Assembly (NCBI RefSeq): GCF_000002875.2
Contig: NC_009416.2
Span: 255,501 to 319,500 of the forward strand
From: Leishmania infantum JPCM5
Lineage: Eukaryota > Euglenozoa > Kinetoplastea > Trypanosomatida > Trypanosomatidae
Direction of reading: 5' to 3'
DNA: 64,000 nucleotides
Shown here piece by piece: positions 30,441 to 40,280 of this stretch (positions within the stretch are counted from its first letter, which is position 1; every line of letters starts with the position of its first letter). The position numbers were made by a program, and so were the translations under genes. Under the pieces are notes generated by a model, which ran no database searches, was not told the origin of the DNA, and saw only the letters and a list, made by a program, of their open reading frames with translations.

Positions 30441-31978
30441 CGGGTATTTCCTTGCGAGGGCGAAGTAGGTGTGGGGTGGAAGCCGGTGTACGGTGGATGG
30501 AATTGGCTTGGGGATGGGGGGGCGGCACCAAGGCTGTGCACGTTGTGCTGTCCTTGCCATCGAGCGTGTTGTTCGGTGTGCACGTGTCCTCCTGTTTTGC
30601 GTATATCTCAACCACGACGCCGCCACCCTCCCTTCCACTTGTCTCCTCTCCCGCCGCCCTCCCTCCCTTTTGTATCTCACGTCGGAAGAGCACATCACCC
30701 GCTGGCGTAGGCTCACTCCTTTTTGTTTGGTTGCTTCTTACCAAGGTGAGATGTCGGTCCTCCCAGCCCCATTCTGCCTCTCACCATGTATGATTGCATC
30801 TAAAGTCCAACAGACAAGTGGAAAAGCAAGGCAAGGGTCATCACCACGCTACAAGCGTGACGGCGAACACAAATGCGCAACCCACCATCGTGCTGTTATT
30901 CTTGTGCGTGGGGTTCTGGAGGGGGGGAGGGAGGGACTTGTGAGTTCGTGCTACTGCAACCTCCTCGCTCCCGCTTTCCTGTATGCGCACGTCCAGCAGC
31001 TCAACCGATTTTCCGTGTTTTCCTCTGGAAGCCACGTCTCTCTCTCTCTCCCTTTAGTCGACCAGCAACGAATACAAGCCGAATCATCGCACCAGCCACA
31101 TCAGCTAGAGGCAATCCGGAGTGGACAGGTAGTGAAAAAAAAAAAGAAACGGCCGACGCCGCGTTGCCGCAGATCCCGTGTGCGCGTGTGTGGGACGGCT
31201 GCGACTGACTCGCCCAGCATGGTTTGAGATACAACAGTGTGAAGAAGAAGGCGGAGGGGCGAGGGAAGAATGGGGGTTTCCACCACTGCGTGTGTGTGTG
31301 TGTGTGTGTGGGTGGGTGGGCGTGCACGCGCTCTACTGACGCCGTCTCTACCGTCTTCCTTCCTCTTTGCGCTGCGTTCACGCTCAGGCCATGGAAGAAG
31401 TGAGCCTGCGAAGGCGGCTTTAAGCCGGCTTGAGCTTGCGTCTCTCTTTGCCACTCGCTGTCAATCTCTGCCTTTTCTCCCCTGCGGCTTTTCCTCTGTG
31501 CGGTCTTCGTTGAATCCAGCCTGGCAGTCGTCGCTCCCGGCTGCTTTGTGCGTCGGTTTCGCTCTTCCAGACGCTGGCGCCGAGGCATGCTCTACACCCC
31601 TCCCTTCCCAACAGCTCCCGATTCACACAGATACACTGCCACGCCCTCACACTCTTCCAGACGAGCAGAGGGACACACTCGGAGACTGTCGAGATCAGGT
31701 AGGAGCCGCAGTCGCCTTCCGCTTGCGAATTTTCAGACACCGCTCCCTTTTTCGGCCCTCATCACTCTCTCGGTGTTTTGGTTTGCGGTGTGGCATCGCC
31801 ATCCGTGCACAGCTGTGAGGCCAGTGCGTTCGATGCGCAACTTGCGCCCTCTCCCACTCTCTCTCGCCGCGACCCTTTTTCGTTCCTGGACCCTCTAGAC
31901 CCTCCCTTTGCGCGTCTGTCTGTGTGTGTGCATGTGTGTGCACGCGCATGTGTGGGGTTGGACGCAATATGCTCCGTC
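30441..31978 (+). other. Intergenic region pseudogene to 1151-residue gene
   Basis: About 1.5 kb with no supported gene. It contains a (GT)n tract grading into GGTG units (31289-31321), a short A run at 31135-31147 and CT-rich stretches. The candidate acceptor is the pyrimidine tract ending in CTCTAG at about 31898; ATGs at 31932, 31948 and 31969 then precede the gene start in other frames. Confidence 0.5.
31289..31321. repeat. (GT)n / (GGTG)n microsatellite
   Basis: About eleven GT units directly followed by GGTG units, in UTR sequence downstream of the pseudogene. Confidence 0.85.
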
Positions 31979-34900
31979 ATGCGGGCCAGTTCTCACGGAT
32001 GGAGGCTGGGGTGTGCTTATTCGGGGGCAGCGGCACGAATGCTATCCACGCACACTTGCCATCAACTCGCCGCATTATCTTTTCTGCTGCGAGACCCTCG
32101 ACAGTTCCCGGTGGTGATCGTGACAGGACGCTCTATGAGCGCTTTCACAACTCTCTATCGCCTTCTCCCGACTGCTGCATACATGATGTACAACACGGAA
32201 GCTAGGTTCGACGGATGCACCGCGTTCATCAGGGCCGACTATCCAGATGTGCCGCGTCCGTCGTCGGTGCGTTTGGTCCCACACACTTCAGCACTCCTGG
32301 GCCCGGAGCTGTGCGAAAAGAGTGGCGCTTACGTGGACGTCATGCAAGCAGCTGCAGAGACGGTCGGTGCCGCAGAGGTGGCGCCTTCGTTGAATGTTGA
32401 CGATGGGGTCGCCGCCGAGTTCTGTGGAGGCGGGAGCATCACTCCAGGTGAGCTGGACGAGGAGCTGCGACAAAGCATTACCTCCTCCTTTAATGAGCAG
32501 TTCATCGCTTCCATCGAGGATGAGTGCGGCCCGCCATCCGCGCATCGGTCCTGCAGAGAGACAGCGCCGGTGCAGCCCGCGGGAAAGCTAGAGGCACGGC
32601 GGCGGGGCCGCGAATTCTTGCACCACAGCAAGCTTCACCGTGTCGGCAGTGGCTCAGTCGTCTCTCATCACAACATGCATCACGAGGCAGTGCAGCACGG
32701 CATTCATTGGGTGGTGCCACGGTGGCTCATCGACTGTAAAGTGGATCTTCGAAAAGCGATGTACGCATGGCGCAGTTTGTTGAGTCAGTCACGCCCCGGC
32801 GAGGTCGTTTCTCTTGTACTGTTCGTCAACGTGGATGTCGTGGACCTCACCTCCCTCATAGGGCATTCTGGTCTTCGCGACGCGCGGGGGTGGCCACGTT
32901 TGAAAAGCAACGCGGTCCAGTATGAAAAACTGTGCCGAGCCTCACCTCCACCTGAGGGCTGCGCAGCTTGCGCAGCCCTCAAGTTGCCTCTCCGCGCTCC
33001 TTCGCAGCTGCGGGCAGCTCTGCTTTCTCTGGAAGCGAACGCAACCGCCGTCGCCGAATCCTCCTCCGGCTGCGCGCCATCGGCTGAAGTGGTGGGTGCA
33101 AGAACACCTGCGCAAAGCATAGGCGCGCAGAGCGGTGCCTCAGCTGGCCTGCCGCCGCGAAGAGGGAGCTTAGAGGTTCCTATTGTGAATTGCTGGGCTA
33201 AGGCATCCGCGATGGAGATAGAGCACGCAAAACATGCACACCGACTTACGGTAGACGCTTTCAGACATCTGTTTTCCGTGTTCGACGTGCACCATCCGAT
33301 GCACCGGCGTCGCCTGCGTGGCCAGCGTTCCATGCACGAGAGCCTTCAGCGGATTCCAGATCCGCTCCAGAAGTGGCAGTGGGTGTTGCAGAAGGACAGC
33401 ACTCCGTACCCCGTGCCACTGTCTGATGCAACGCTGTCTCGTGTGTTGCCTTACGTGCTGGTAAAGGACGCGAAGGAGCAGCGCCGGCAGCACCAGCGGG
33501 CGCTCCGACGCAATGTGGTCGATGCGGCAACGTTGCAGAGCCTGAATTCCCGGGGTCTCTCCGCGGCCGTCTTCACTGCGGGCAGTGCCCGGGCTGGCGC
33601 CCCGTTTCCAAACCCGAGGTACTTCACCACCCTTGTGTCCGATGCGGGGTCGCTGCTCGTACGTGATGGGTGTCTCTCGGACCTCTTTGTGATGGAGTTT
33701 CAGCCAACGCTGCTAGAAGCGGAGTTGAGCTCTCATTACTGGCGGTCGGTGCGGGAAAAAGCTCTTGGCGGGATTACAGGCTTGTCACTGAGGCAGTATC
33801 GCGCCCTCCTGGAGCTTCTGTCAGCGGCTGAGAAGCTTGTGGCCGCAGAAATGCCCCCCGCTTCCCTGACTCGCGATGTTTTGAAGAATGCTGTGCGCTT
33901 TCTCTACACGTGCGGGCGCGGCCGTGGCCTTCTGGCATGGCCGCTCGCAGATCCGGCGGAGGGTTATCATCGCCTTCGGGTAGCCTTCACCTTGAGCTAT
34001 GAGTTCTACGCAGACCCTCTTGTTTTTTCGTGGCGCTTTCGAGGTGCGCCACGAGCAGGTTGCGTGGGGGAGGCGCAGATACGCCACCTTGCATCTGGCG
34101 CTGGCGTAGCCTCGTACCACGCTGCTGCTGCCGCTGGATCTGGGAGTGCTGAATCACAGTGTATTATAGAGACACTGAAAGATGCTATTAGCTACATACT
34201 CGCGACCATGAGGAGGCTCGGCTGGGTCTTGGTCTGGCAAGAAGATCATCATCGCTGGCCAACCGCAGTGCCACCGCCGCACATGCACCACCCCCACATC
34301 AACGCTACGCGCTCTGTTTTTCCGCTGAGCAGATGTACCGGGCCGGCGCTGCAGGAACGGATTGCCGCGTCGCTGGAGAGGTGGCGCCACGAACAGCTGC
34401 GGTTCAACAACAAGAGATATGACGCTGACGTGTCGGCTGGGGCGTTGAAGACGCCCTCGTCTCACCAAACGGTTGAGTCGACGAGGGCAGCGGCTGCAGA
34501 CGCGGCCACAGCGTCGCCGTACACGAGCCTCGATGTGTGGCAGGCCGCTCTCATCCCTGAAGACGCTGGCGTTTACCTGTGGGAAGGGCAAACGGTGTTT
34601 CTCGATGAAGGTTGCCCGGGTGTCATCGTCGAATTCCGACCACCGCCGGCGGAGCTGTTCACGCCGATCGAGCAGCACCCGACGGAGGCGAAGCGCGCGT
34701 ACTGGCGTGCGCAGCAGGAGCTGCACGCCGACTTCATCCGCTTTTATCGCTGGCGCCGCGACTGTTTTGCCGCGGCAAACCCGCGGCAAGTCAGGGCCGC
34801 CTTCACCAGCCTCCCGCATTACGTACGAGCACGGGAAATGACGCACTTTCCTGTGGTGGAGCTGCTGCACGCATCCCCAGATGGTAAGCGACCGCTTGTG

Positions 34901-35434
34901 CAAGTGCTGCCGATACGCGCAATGCAGTACCACGTGGCGTATCCGCGCGTGTGCGCCGTGAGTGGCGCGGAGCAGAAGAGCTGGCACGAAGCGCAAGGCC
35001 GGCCGGCGCCTTCCAAGGATGAATTGCGAGACGTGGTGTGGAGGCTATCCACCACAGACGTGGACAACCGCTCTGCGTCGCAGGTGACGCTGTTGCGGCT
35101 TCCACTCTCGCCGTTTCGCATTGAGGCGGCCGCGTTGCCTTTTGTGTCTCGTGTGATGGAGCTCTCCAGGCGCCCTGTTGGCCATCGCACGCAACGCGCT
35201 CTGTGGCACGCGACAACTACGAAGAAAAGGCAAGCGCTCTTTCAGCGTTTGAATGTGGAGTGGGCCAGCTGCCATGGAAAAACCGTCGTTCACGACAGGT
35301 TGTCTACTCCGCAGCTGCGGGCGGTGAAAGAACGTGCGCACATTAACTGGAGGTTGGTACCCGCGTCGCGCCATTCCTCGGCAGCACTCTATTTTGCCTT
35401 CTTCACCGCTCATCGCGACACTGTGCTGCCCTGA
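31979..35434 (+). CDS. Unrecognised 1151-residue protein, possibly mitochondrial
   Basis: No family was recognised. The N-terminus (MRASSHGWRLGCAYSGAAARMLS) is rich in Arg, Ser and Ala without acidic residues, consistent with a mitochondrial presequence. The rest is soluble, rich in His, Arg and Trp, with well-formed segments such as WVVPRWLIDCKVDLRKAMYAW, NPRYFTTLVSDAGSLLVRDG and AYWRAQQELHADFIRFYRWRRD. This composition is common among the large lineage-specific mitoribosome and RNA-processing proteins of kinetoplastids, which is only a guess at its role. 31979 is the only in-frame ATG near the 5' end; the frame is open further upstream without ATG. Three ATGs in other frames lie just before it. 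A perfect 12-base inverted repeat lies inside at 32954-32980. No membrane segment is apparent. Confidence 0.75.
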   Translation: MRASSHGWRLGCAYSGAAARMLSTHTCHQLAALSFLLRDPRQFPVVIVTGRSMSAFTTLYRLLPTAAYMMYNTEARFDGCTAFIRADYPDVPRPSSVRLVPHTSALLGPELCEKSGAYVDVMQAAAETVGAAEVAPSLNVDDGVAAEFCGGGSITPGELDEELRQSITSSFNEQFIASIEDECGPPSAHRSCRETAPVQPAGKLEARRRGREFLHHSKLHRVGSGSVVSHHNMHHEAVQHGIHWVVPRWLIDCKVDLRKAMYAWRSLLSQSRPGEVVSLVLFVNVDVVDLTSLIGHSGLRDARGWPRLKSNAVQYEKLCRASPPPEGCAACAALKLPLRAPSQLRAALLSLEANATAVAESSSGCAPSAEVVGARTPAQSIGAQSGASAGLPPRRGSLEVPIVNCWAKASAMEIEHAKHAHRLTVDAFRHLFSVFDVHHPMHRRRLRGQRSMHESLQRIPDPLQKWQWVLQKDSTPYPVPLSDATLSRVLPYVLVKDAKEQRRQHQRALRRNVVDAATLQSLNSRGLSAAVFTAGSARAGAPFPNPRYFTTLVSDAGSLLVRDGCLSDLFVMEFQPTLLEAELSSHYWRSVREKALGGITGLSLRQYRALLELLSAAEKLVAAEMPPASLTRDVLKNAVRFLYTCGRGRGLLAWPLADPAEGYHRLRVAFTLSYEFYADPLVFSWRFRGAPRAGCVGEAQIRHLASGAGVASYHAAAAAGSGSAESQCIIETLKDAISYILATMRRLGWVLVWQEDHHRWPTAVPPPHMHHPHINATRSVFPLSRCTGPALQERIAASLERWRHEQLRFNNKRYDADVSAGALKTPSSHQTVESTRAAAADAATASPYTSLDVWQAALIPEDAGVYLWEGQTVFLDEGCPGVIVEFRPPPAELFTPIEQHPTEAKRAYWRAQQELHADFIRFYRWRRDCFAAANPRQVRAAFTSLPHYVRAREMTHFPVVELLHASPDGKRPLVQVLPIRAMQYHVAYPRVCAVSGAEQKSWHEAQGRPAPSKDELRDVVWRLSTTDVDNRSASQVTLLRLPLSPFRIEAAALPFVSRVMELSRRPVGHRTQRALWHATTTKKRQALFQRLNVEWASCHGKTVVHDRLSTPQLRAVKERAHINWRLVPASRHSSAALYFAFFTAHRDTVLP
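32954..32980. repeat. Perfect inverted repeat, 12-bp arms, 3-base loop
   Basis: Left arm GAGGGCTGCGCA, loop GCT, right arm TGCGCAGCCCTC. It lies in the coding sequence and encodes EGCAACAAL (residues 326-334). The GC-rich hairpin would be very stable in RNA. Confidence 0.9.
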
Positions 35435-38400
35435 AAGCAGAGGAAGCGCTGACGGACGATGAGACACTGCTGAGCCGCTAGCGTGAGCCCGCCCGTTGTC
35501 GACTTGCCCCTTGTTTTCGCTCCATCGTCGATCGGTTTTCCGCCGTGCGACAGCCGGGTGTCTCATGCGCTATTTTTTACCGCCTTCTTCACTGTATCGC
35601 CTTAACCTTCACCCTCTCCGCCGCTCGGAGGTGACTGCCGCGACTGTGGTGTGCAGGTACTGCGTGTCCTTGCTCATTTATTCGTTTTCCATCGATTGCT
35701 CCTGCTTGTTATCTCTGCTAGGTTGCTCCACTTCATCTACACAAGGATGCATGAATCCGCACCCTCCCTCTGAACCCCCATCCCCCGTGCTCACAACAAT
35801 ACACACACACACACACAAAGCGGTGAGGCTGCGGAAAAGCCGCCCTCCCCCCCTCCCGTCCTCCCTGGCGCTGGTGCTGGTGCTGCTGCTGCGAGGGATG
35901 GGGAGAGGGAGAGAGGAAAAAAAAGGAGCTTTGGGACGCGTTAGCGTTCACGCCACCCTCGCGCTCTGCCGCTCTCTTGCAACAGTGTGATGATACCCCT
36001 CCCCCCCTCCCTGCCTCCACGGCCGCGATCCTACTCTTTCTCTAGCGTTCTTGTGCTTCTTGTAAGGGTGCTGTGTGGGCGCTGTAGTGCTCGGGAACGC
36101 CGACGACGGAGGAGGCGAGGGGGAGGGAAACCAAACGAACGGATAATGTGGCGGATGTGCCAGGAGACGCGTGGGGCGAATTCGAGGTGGAAATAGGGCT
36201 GCGAGGCACAGTTCACTCTTGTTCTTGCTCCATGAAATGACGCAGGCGCCTCCTTCCCCTCTCCATTCACCACCGCTACCGCGACAGCTGCTTATCCTCT
36301 GCCTTGGTGCACATATATGTTGCTCGTATCTCTCTCGCTATCTTTATCCTCTCCTCGTTTCTCATGATTTCTTCTCCGCTCCTGTGTGCTTTACGGCGTC
36401 ATCCATCGACACACGATCGCTGCTGCAAACGAGAAAGCGGTTCTCACGGCGCCTCGTTACACACATTGACACACACACACACACACACACACACACGAAA
36501 GCAGAGACTCTCTGGCTCTTGCCATTCCCCTTGCTTTCCTCATTTTCTCTGTGTGTGCCTACCACGAAAGGTGCGGACGCGTCTCTTGTCTCTTTGTTAG
36601 CCTCTCTGTCTCCCTTGTTGCTGCTGGACCGACCCGCGCCTTCTTTCTGTTTTTTTTTTGTCTCCTTCCTTTTTCATCGCACCCCCTCGTGTGTGCGCGC
36701 GTCGCTGCCGTTGTTGACTGTGAGTGTAGGTGTGTTTGCGACACAGGTAGTCGCGAGGAAAATTCAGCAAGAGAAACCTAGCAAGACACCAAGATCACGT
36801 GGTATTGATCATCTTGTTTCTGGTGTGTGTCTTTGAGCACCACAAAAAGGGAAGGCTGAGCGAAGGAAGCCTGAACCGAGGCGTGGGTCTCTACGCAAAG
36901 CAGCAAGGCAGCACACCGCGTGGTGGTGGCGGGAAAAAGACGATATATACAGCAACCCCTCCTCTCTTTCGCATCTTACTGTTTCTTGCCGTGAGCTCCG
37001 ACAACGTTTTTTTGCCCGTTTTTGTTCACTTGTGTTTATCTCCTGTCCCTCTGGTGCTGTCAAAGGCATTCATTGCGTCTTGATGCTGGTGGTGTTGCGA
37101 GAAGGTCTTGATCCACATACGCAGGCGCGAACCCGAATACACAACCCCCTCCCCCCACGCGCGCGTAAATACCTACCTTCACCACTGTACCCATACACAC
37201 GCACAAAGGTGTAACGCGTGCTCTCTCAAGACACTCCTTCCTGCTGTTCCTCTGTCACTCCCGCTGTTACATCTTTGCCTTTCCCTGTAGAAAACCTCGT
37301 TGGTGTTTCTTTTTTTGTTGTTGTTTGCTTCTCTCCTGCCTTGCATGTTGTCCTCTATCGTTGAAGGTGCGTTGTCATCTCCACTGCTGTTTCTTTCTTT
37401 TCCGTTTTTCTTTTTTTGTCTTTCGCTAGTCCTGTGCTGTTCACACGTGTACCTTCGCGCTCTTCTTGTTTCGGCGTCTCTCACACCTTTTTGCTGCTGT
37501 TGATGTATGTTTTGTGTGTGCGCGCGCGCTATCTTTTTCTGTAGATTTACTGAGTTTTGTTTCTGTGCCTTTTTTTTTTCGGGCTTTGTGATTTCTGTAG
37601 TGGCGTTGGGGTTTCTTCTTCGTCTGTGGATTTACTCCAGCTCGAACTTTCTATTGCGTTTTTTTTTCTAGCGCGCGCGTGTGCTTGTGTGGGTGTATCT
37701 GCCTCCCGCCCTTTCTCTTACCAACACCCTCTGCCCTTCTTTCTCACCCTCTCTTGCACGTTCTTTGTGCCTGAGTTGCATAAAACCTCGGCCCGTGCTT
37801 GTTTTGCCCACCCTTCATCTTTTGTGTGTGTGTGTGTGTGTTTTATGTTTTTTTTTTTTTTGCTCCTTTCGTCACCGCTCTTGGATTCCAAGCTGTCTCT
37901 TATCATTCTCCTTTATTTATCAATCTCATACACCCTCACTCCTCTTCCTCTCACCAAAAGAAAACAAAAGAAAAAGGGGGCGCACACGGCTTCCTCTGCC
38001 CTCCTTCCCCCCTCCCCACCGATTTCACCATATCTTTTTGTTGTTGCTGCTGCTGCTGCGGTTGTTGCTGTTTTTGTTGTGTGTGCGCTCTTCATTTGTG
38101 TGGGTTTGACCACCCTCCCGCGCTTCATCTTTGGCGCCCTCGTCTCACTGCTGCTGAAAGACACTGTGGTGCGCTTTAGCTCAGCAACGCGATCGTTTAA
38201 GGTGGGAAAAGGTGTTTTACGGCTCTCTTACTCATCTTTTTCTCCGCCTATATCATCTGTGTGTGCATGTGCGTGACCGGTGACTGCGCATAATATTTGC
38301 TGATTCAACAGAAGCAGCTTTTTCTTGCTGTTTTCGTGCTTGCGTTCGCTCTCCTTCCTGCATTCTCCTTTTTCGGCCTCCTCCCCAACCATTTCCACTG

Positions 38401-40280
38401 AATTCACACTTCAACCCTTTGGGCGTAGTCAGCTCTTCTTTTCGTTTGCGCCTGCACGCCCTTTATCTTACTTGACTCTCCGTGCTTCTTTCCCCTCTCC
38501 CCACCCACCCCATCCTTCTTCTGCCCCTCGTTTTCGAGGGTGCGTGCCTCTGTTGCGTGCCCTCTTTTTGTTTTATGCGCTCTTCTGCTTATATATACGT
38601 ACATACGTCTTTGTTTGTGCACACAAGTTTTCGTGTTTTTTTTTTCCGCCTCTGTCTCTCTCTGCGTGGGTGTGGGTGTTCATGTTTCTTCGCCTTTGTT
38701 TGGTTTCACCTTTTTCTTTGCCTTTCTCGTTTTTCTCGTTGAGCGCTTTGGTTTACGCGCGTGCGCTTTATTTCCTCATCATTTCTCTTTTACTTGCCCC
38801 CCCTCTTGTTTTTTTTTTTCGGCTGCGTGCTGCTTGTTTCTCGAGGTCTGTGTCTGTGTCTGTGGCTCGTGTGTGTGCGTGTGCGTGTATTCGTCCCTCC
38901 GCACTAGAAAAAAAAAGGAGAGTCAACGAACACATTTTTTTTTTGCTCGCCTCTGACACTTTCTTCTCCATCCTCCTCGTCTTGTGTTCTTTCTCTCTTG
39001 TCTGCTTTCTAGATCGTACCGTGTGAGGTGCGGTCACACTGCTGAGTGTTGGTGTCTGCGTTGCCTGTCCGGGTGTTTGCGAGCCTACCCCCACCCATCT
39101 GCATACAACAGCGGCAAACAACATATACACACGAAAAAAGAACTGACTTCACTACCCACTCGTACTTCTCACACGCAGGCACCGTGCACGAGCAGACGCC
39201 AGTTTTATTGTTCCTGTATTCCTTTCTGTCTTCCAACTCGATCGACTCGTTCGAGCCTGCAGGTCCTCGCTCACCTGTCCTTTCTCTTCTGCCCTTCCCC
39301 ATCACCTCTCCTTCGTCCTTTCTTCCTTTCCCGTCACCTGGTGCCGTGTCTGTCGGCGTGTTCGTGTTTGCGTCTAGTGTTCCCTTCTTGTTTTATTATT
39401 ATTATTGTTGCGGTGCGTTTTTGCTCTTTCCTTCGTGTGGTTTCTCCTGTGTGTGTGTGGGGTGGGTGGGTGTTGCCTGCGCCCGCTGAGGGGCCCCCAC
39501 CCGCGTATGAAAAGGCGTCCAGAGCTGGTTGTCTCGTTCTCTCTTCGCACCCTTCCCGCTCATCCTTATTTTTCGTTTTCTTTTGTTTTTGTCGACGACC
39601 ATCCCCATACATGCCCAATACTTGTGCTAACCTTCATCTCTAGCGTTACTTTCACCCTTTCCCCTCCCTTCCTCCATACCCCATCCCCTTCTCCACCGAT
39701 TCACGCACGCGTACCTGTACTCCCTCCTGTTTCTGTTTTGGCTTTGGTTATGTTCGGTGCTGTTGCTGCTTTTCGTCTGTTTTTTTTTTTGTTTCTTCTA
39801 TTCCGCCTTTGCGCTCCCTCTCACTCACTCTGTCTTTCTCTCCCCCACCACGCCACACCGCACCGGGCGTTGTGCGCAAGAAACGAAAGGACGGCAAGCG
39901 AGGCATAGTCGCGCGTTGCACTGCTTGACGTCCCTTTTCGCTCTTTTTGCCTTCCTTCCCTTCCTCCGTCTTCATTTTTTTTCTCTGCTTGTTTGCTCAT
40001 TGGGGTAATCGGTTTGCGAAGCATTTCCAGCACGCGGGCTCTCTGGTGTGTTGTTGCCTCTCACGAGAACAACATACGTGCAAGCCTCCACGCGCATAGT
40101 GGCGAGCCACAGGGTCATGCAAACGCACGCGCTTTCTCTCTTACTTAGTGTCTCAATAGGCTCTCAGCACGTACACCAGTGCAAGGAACAGCGGGTTGCG
40201 GAGCACCACTGCTAGCACAGATTCAGCGTCGACGGGAAAGCGCACTGCTTCCGCACACTCCACCGCACCTCAGCGCAGCA
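35435..40280 (+). other. 4.8 kb non-coding region upstream of the receptor kinase
   Basis: No gene was supported on either strand. The sequence is dominated by CT-rich and T-rich tracts, with an (AC)n tract at 36469-36497, TTG/CTG trinucleotide runs at about 38037-38080, T runs near 37570, 37849 and 38811, and TG repeats near 37818 and 38865. Many open frames of 100-240 codons exist but consist of Phe/Leu/Ser/Cys-rich translations of simple pyrimidine sequence. The kinase acceptor is probably the tract 40127-40147 followed by AG at about 40148 or 40159; no ATG lies between 40159 and 40281. Confidence 0.6.
36469..36497. repeat. (AC)n microsatellite, about 14 units
   Basis: An uninterrupted AC tract in the long non-coding region between the 1151-residue gene and the receptor kinase. 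Confidence 0.9.

Noticed and set aside
38170..38200. TAGCTCAGCAACGCG resembling a tRNA A box
   Set aside because: No B box (GGTTCGANTCC) at the right distance and no cloverleaf could be drawn.
40179..40280. GTG start giving 34 extra residues on the receptor kinase
   Set aside because: Nuclear genes of this group start with ATG; the first ATG after the acceptor is 40281.
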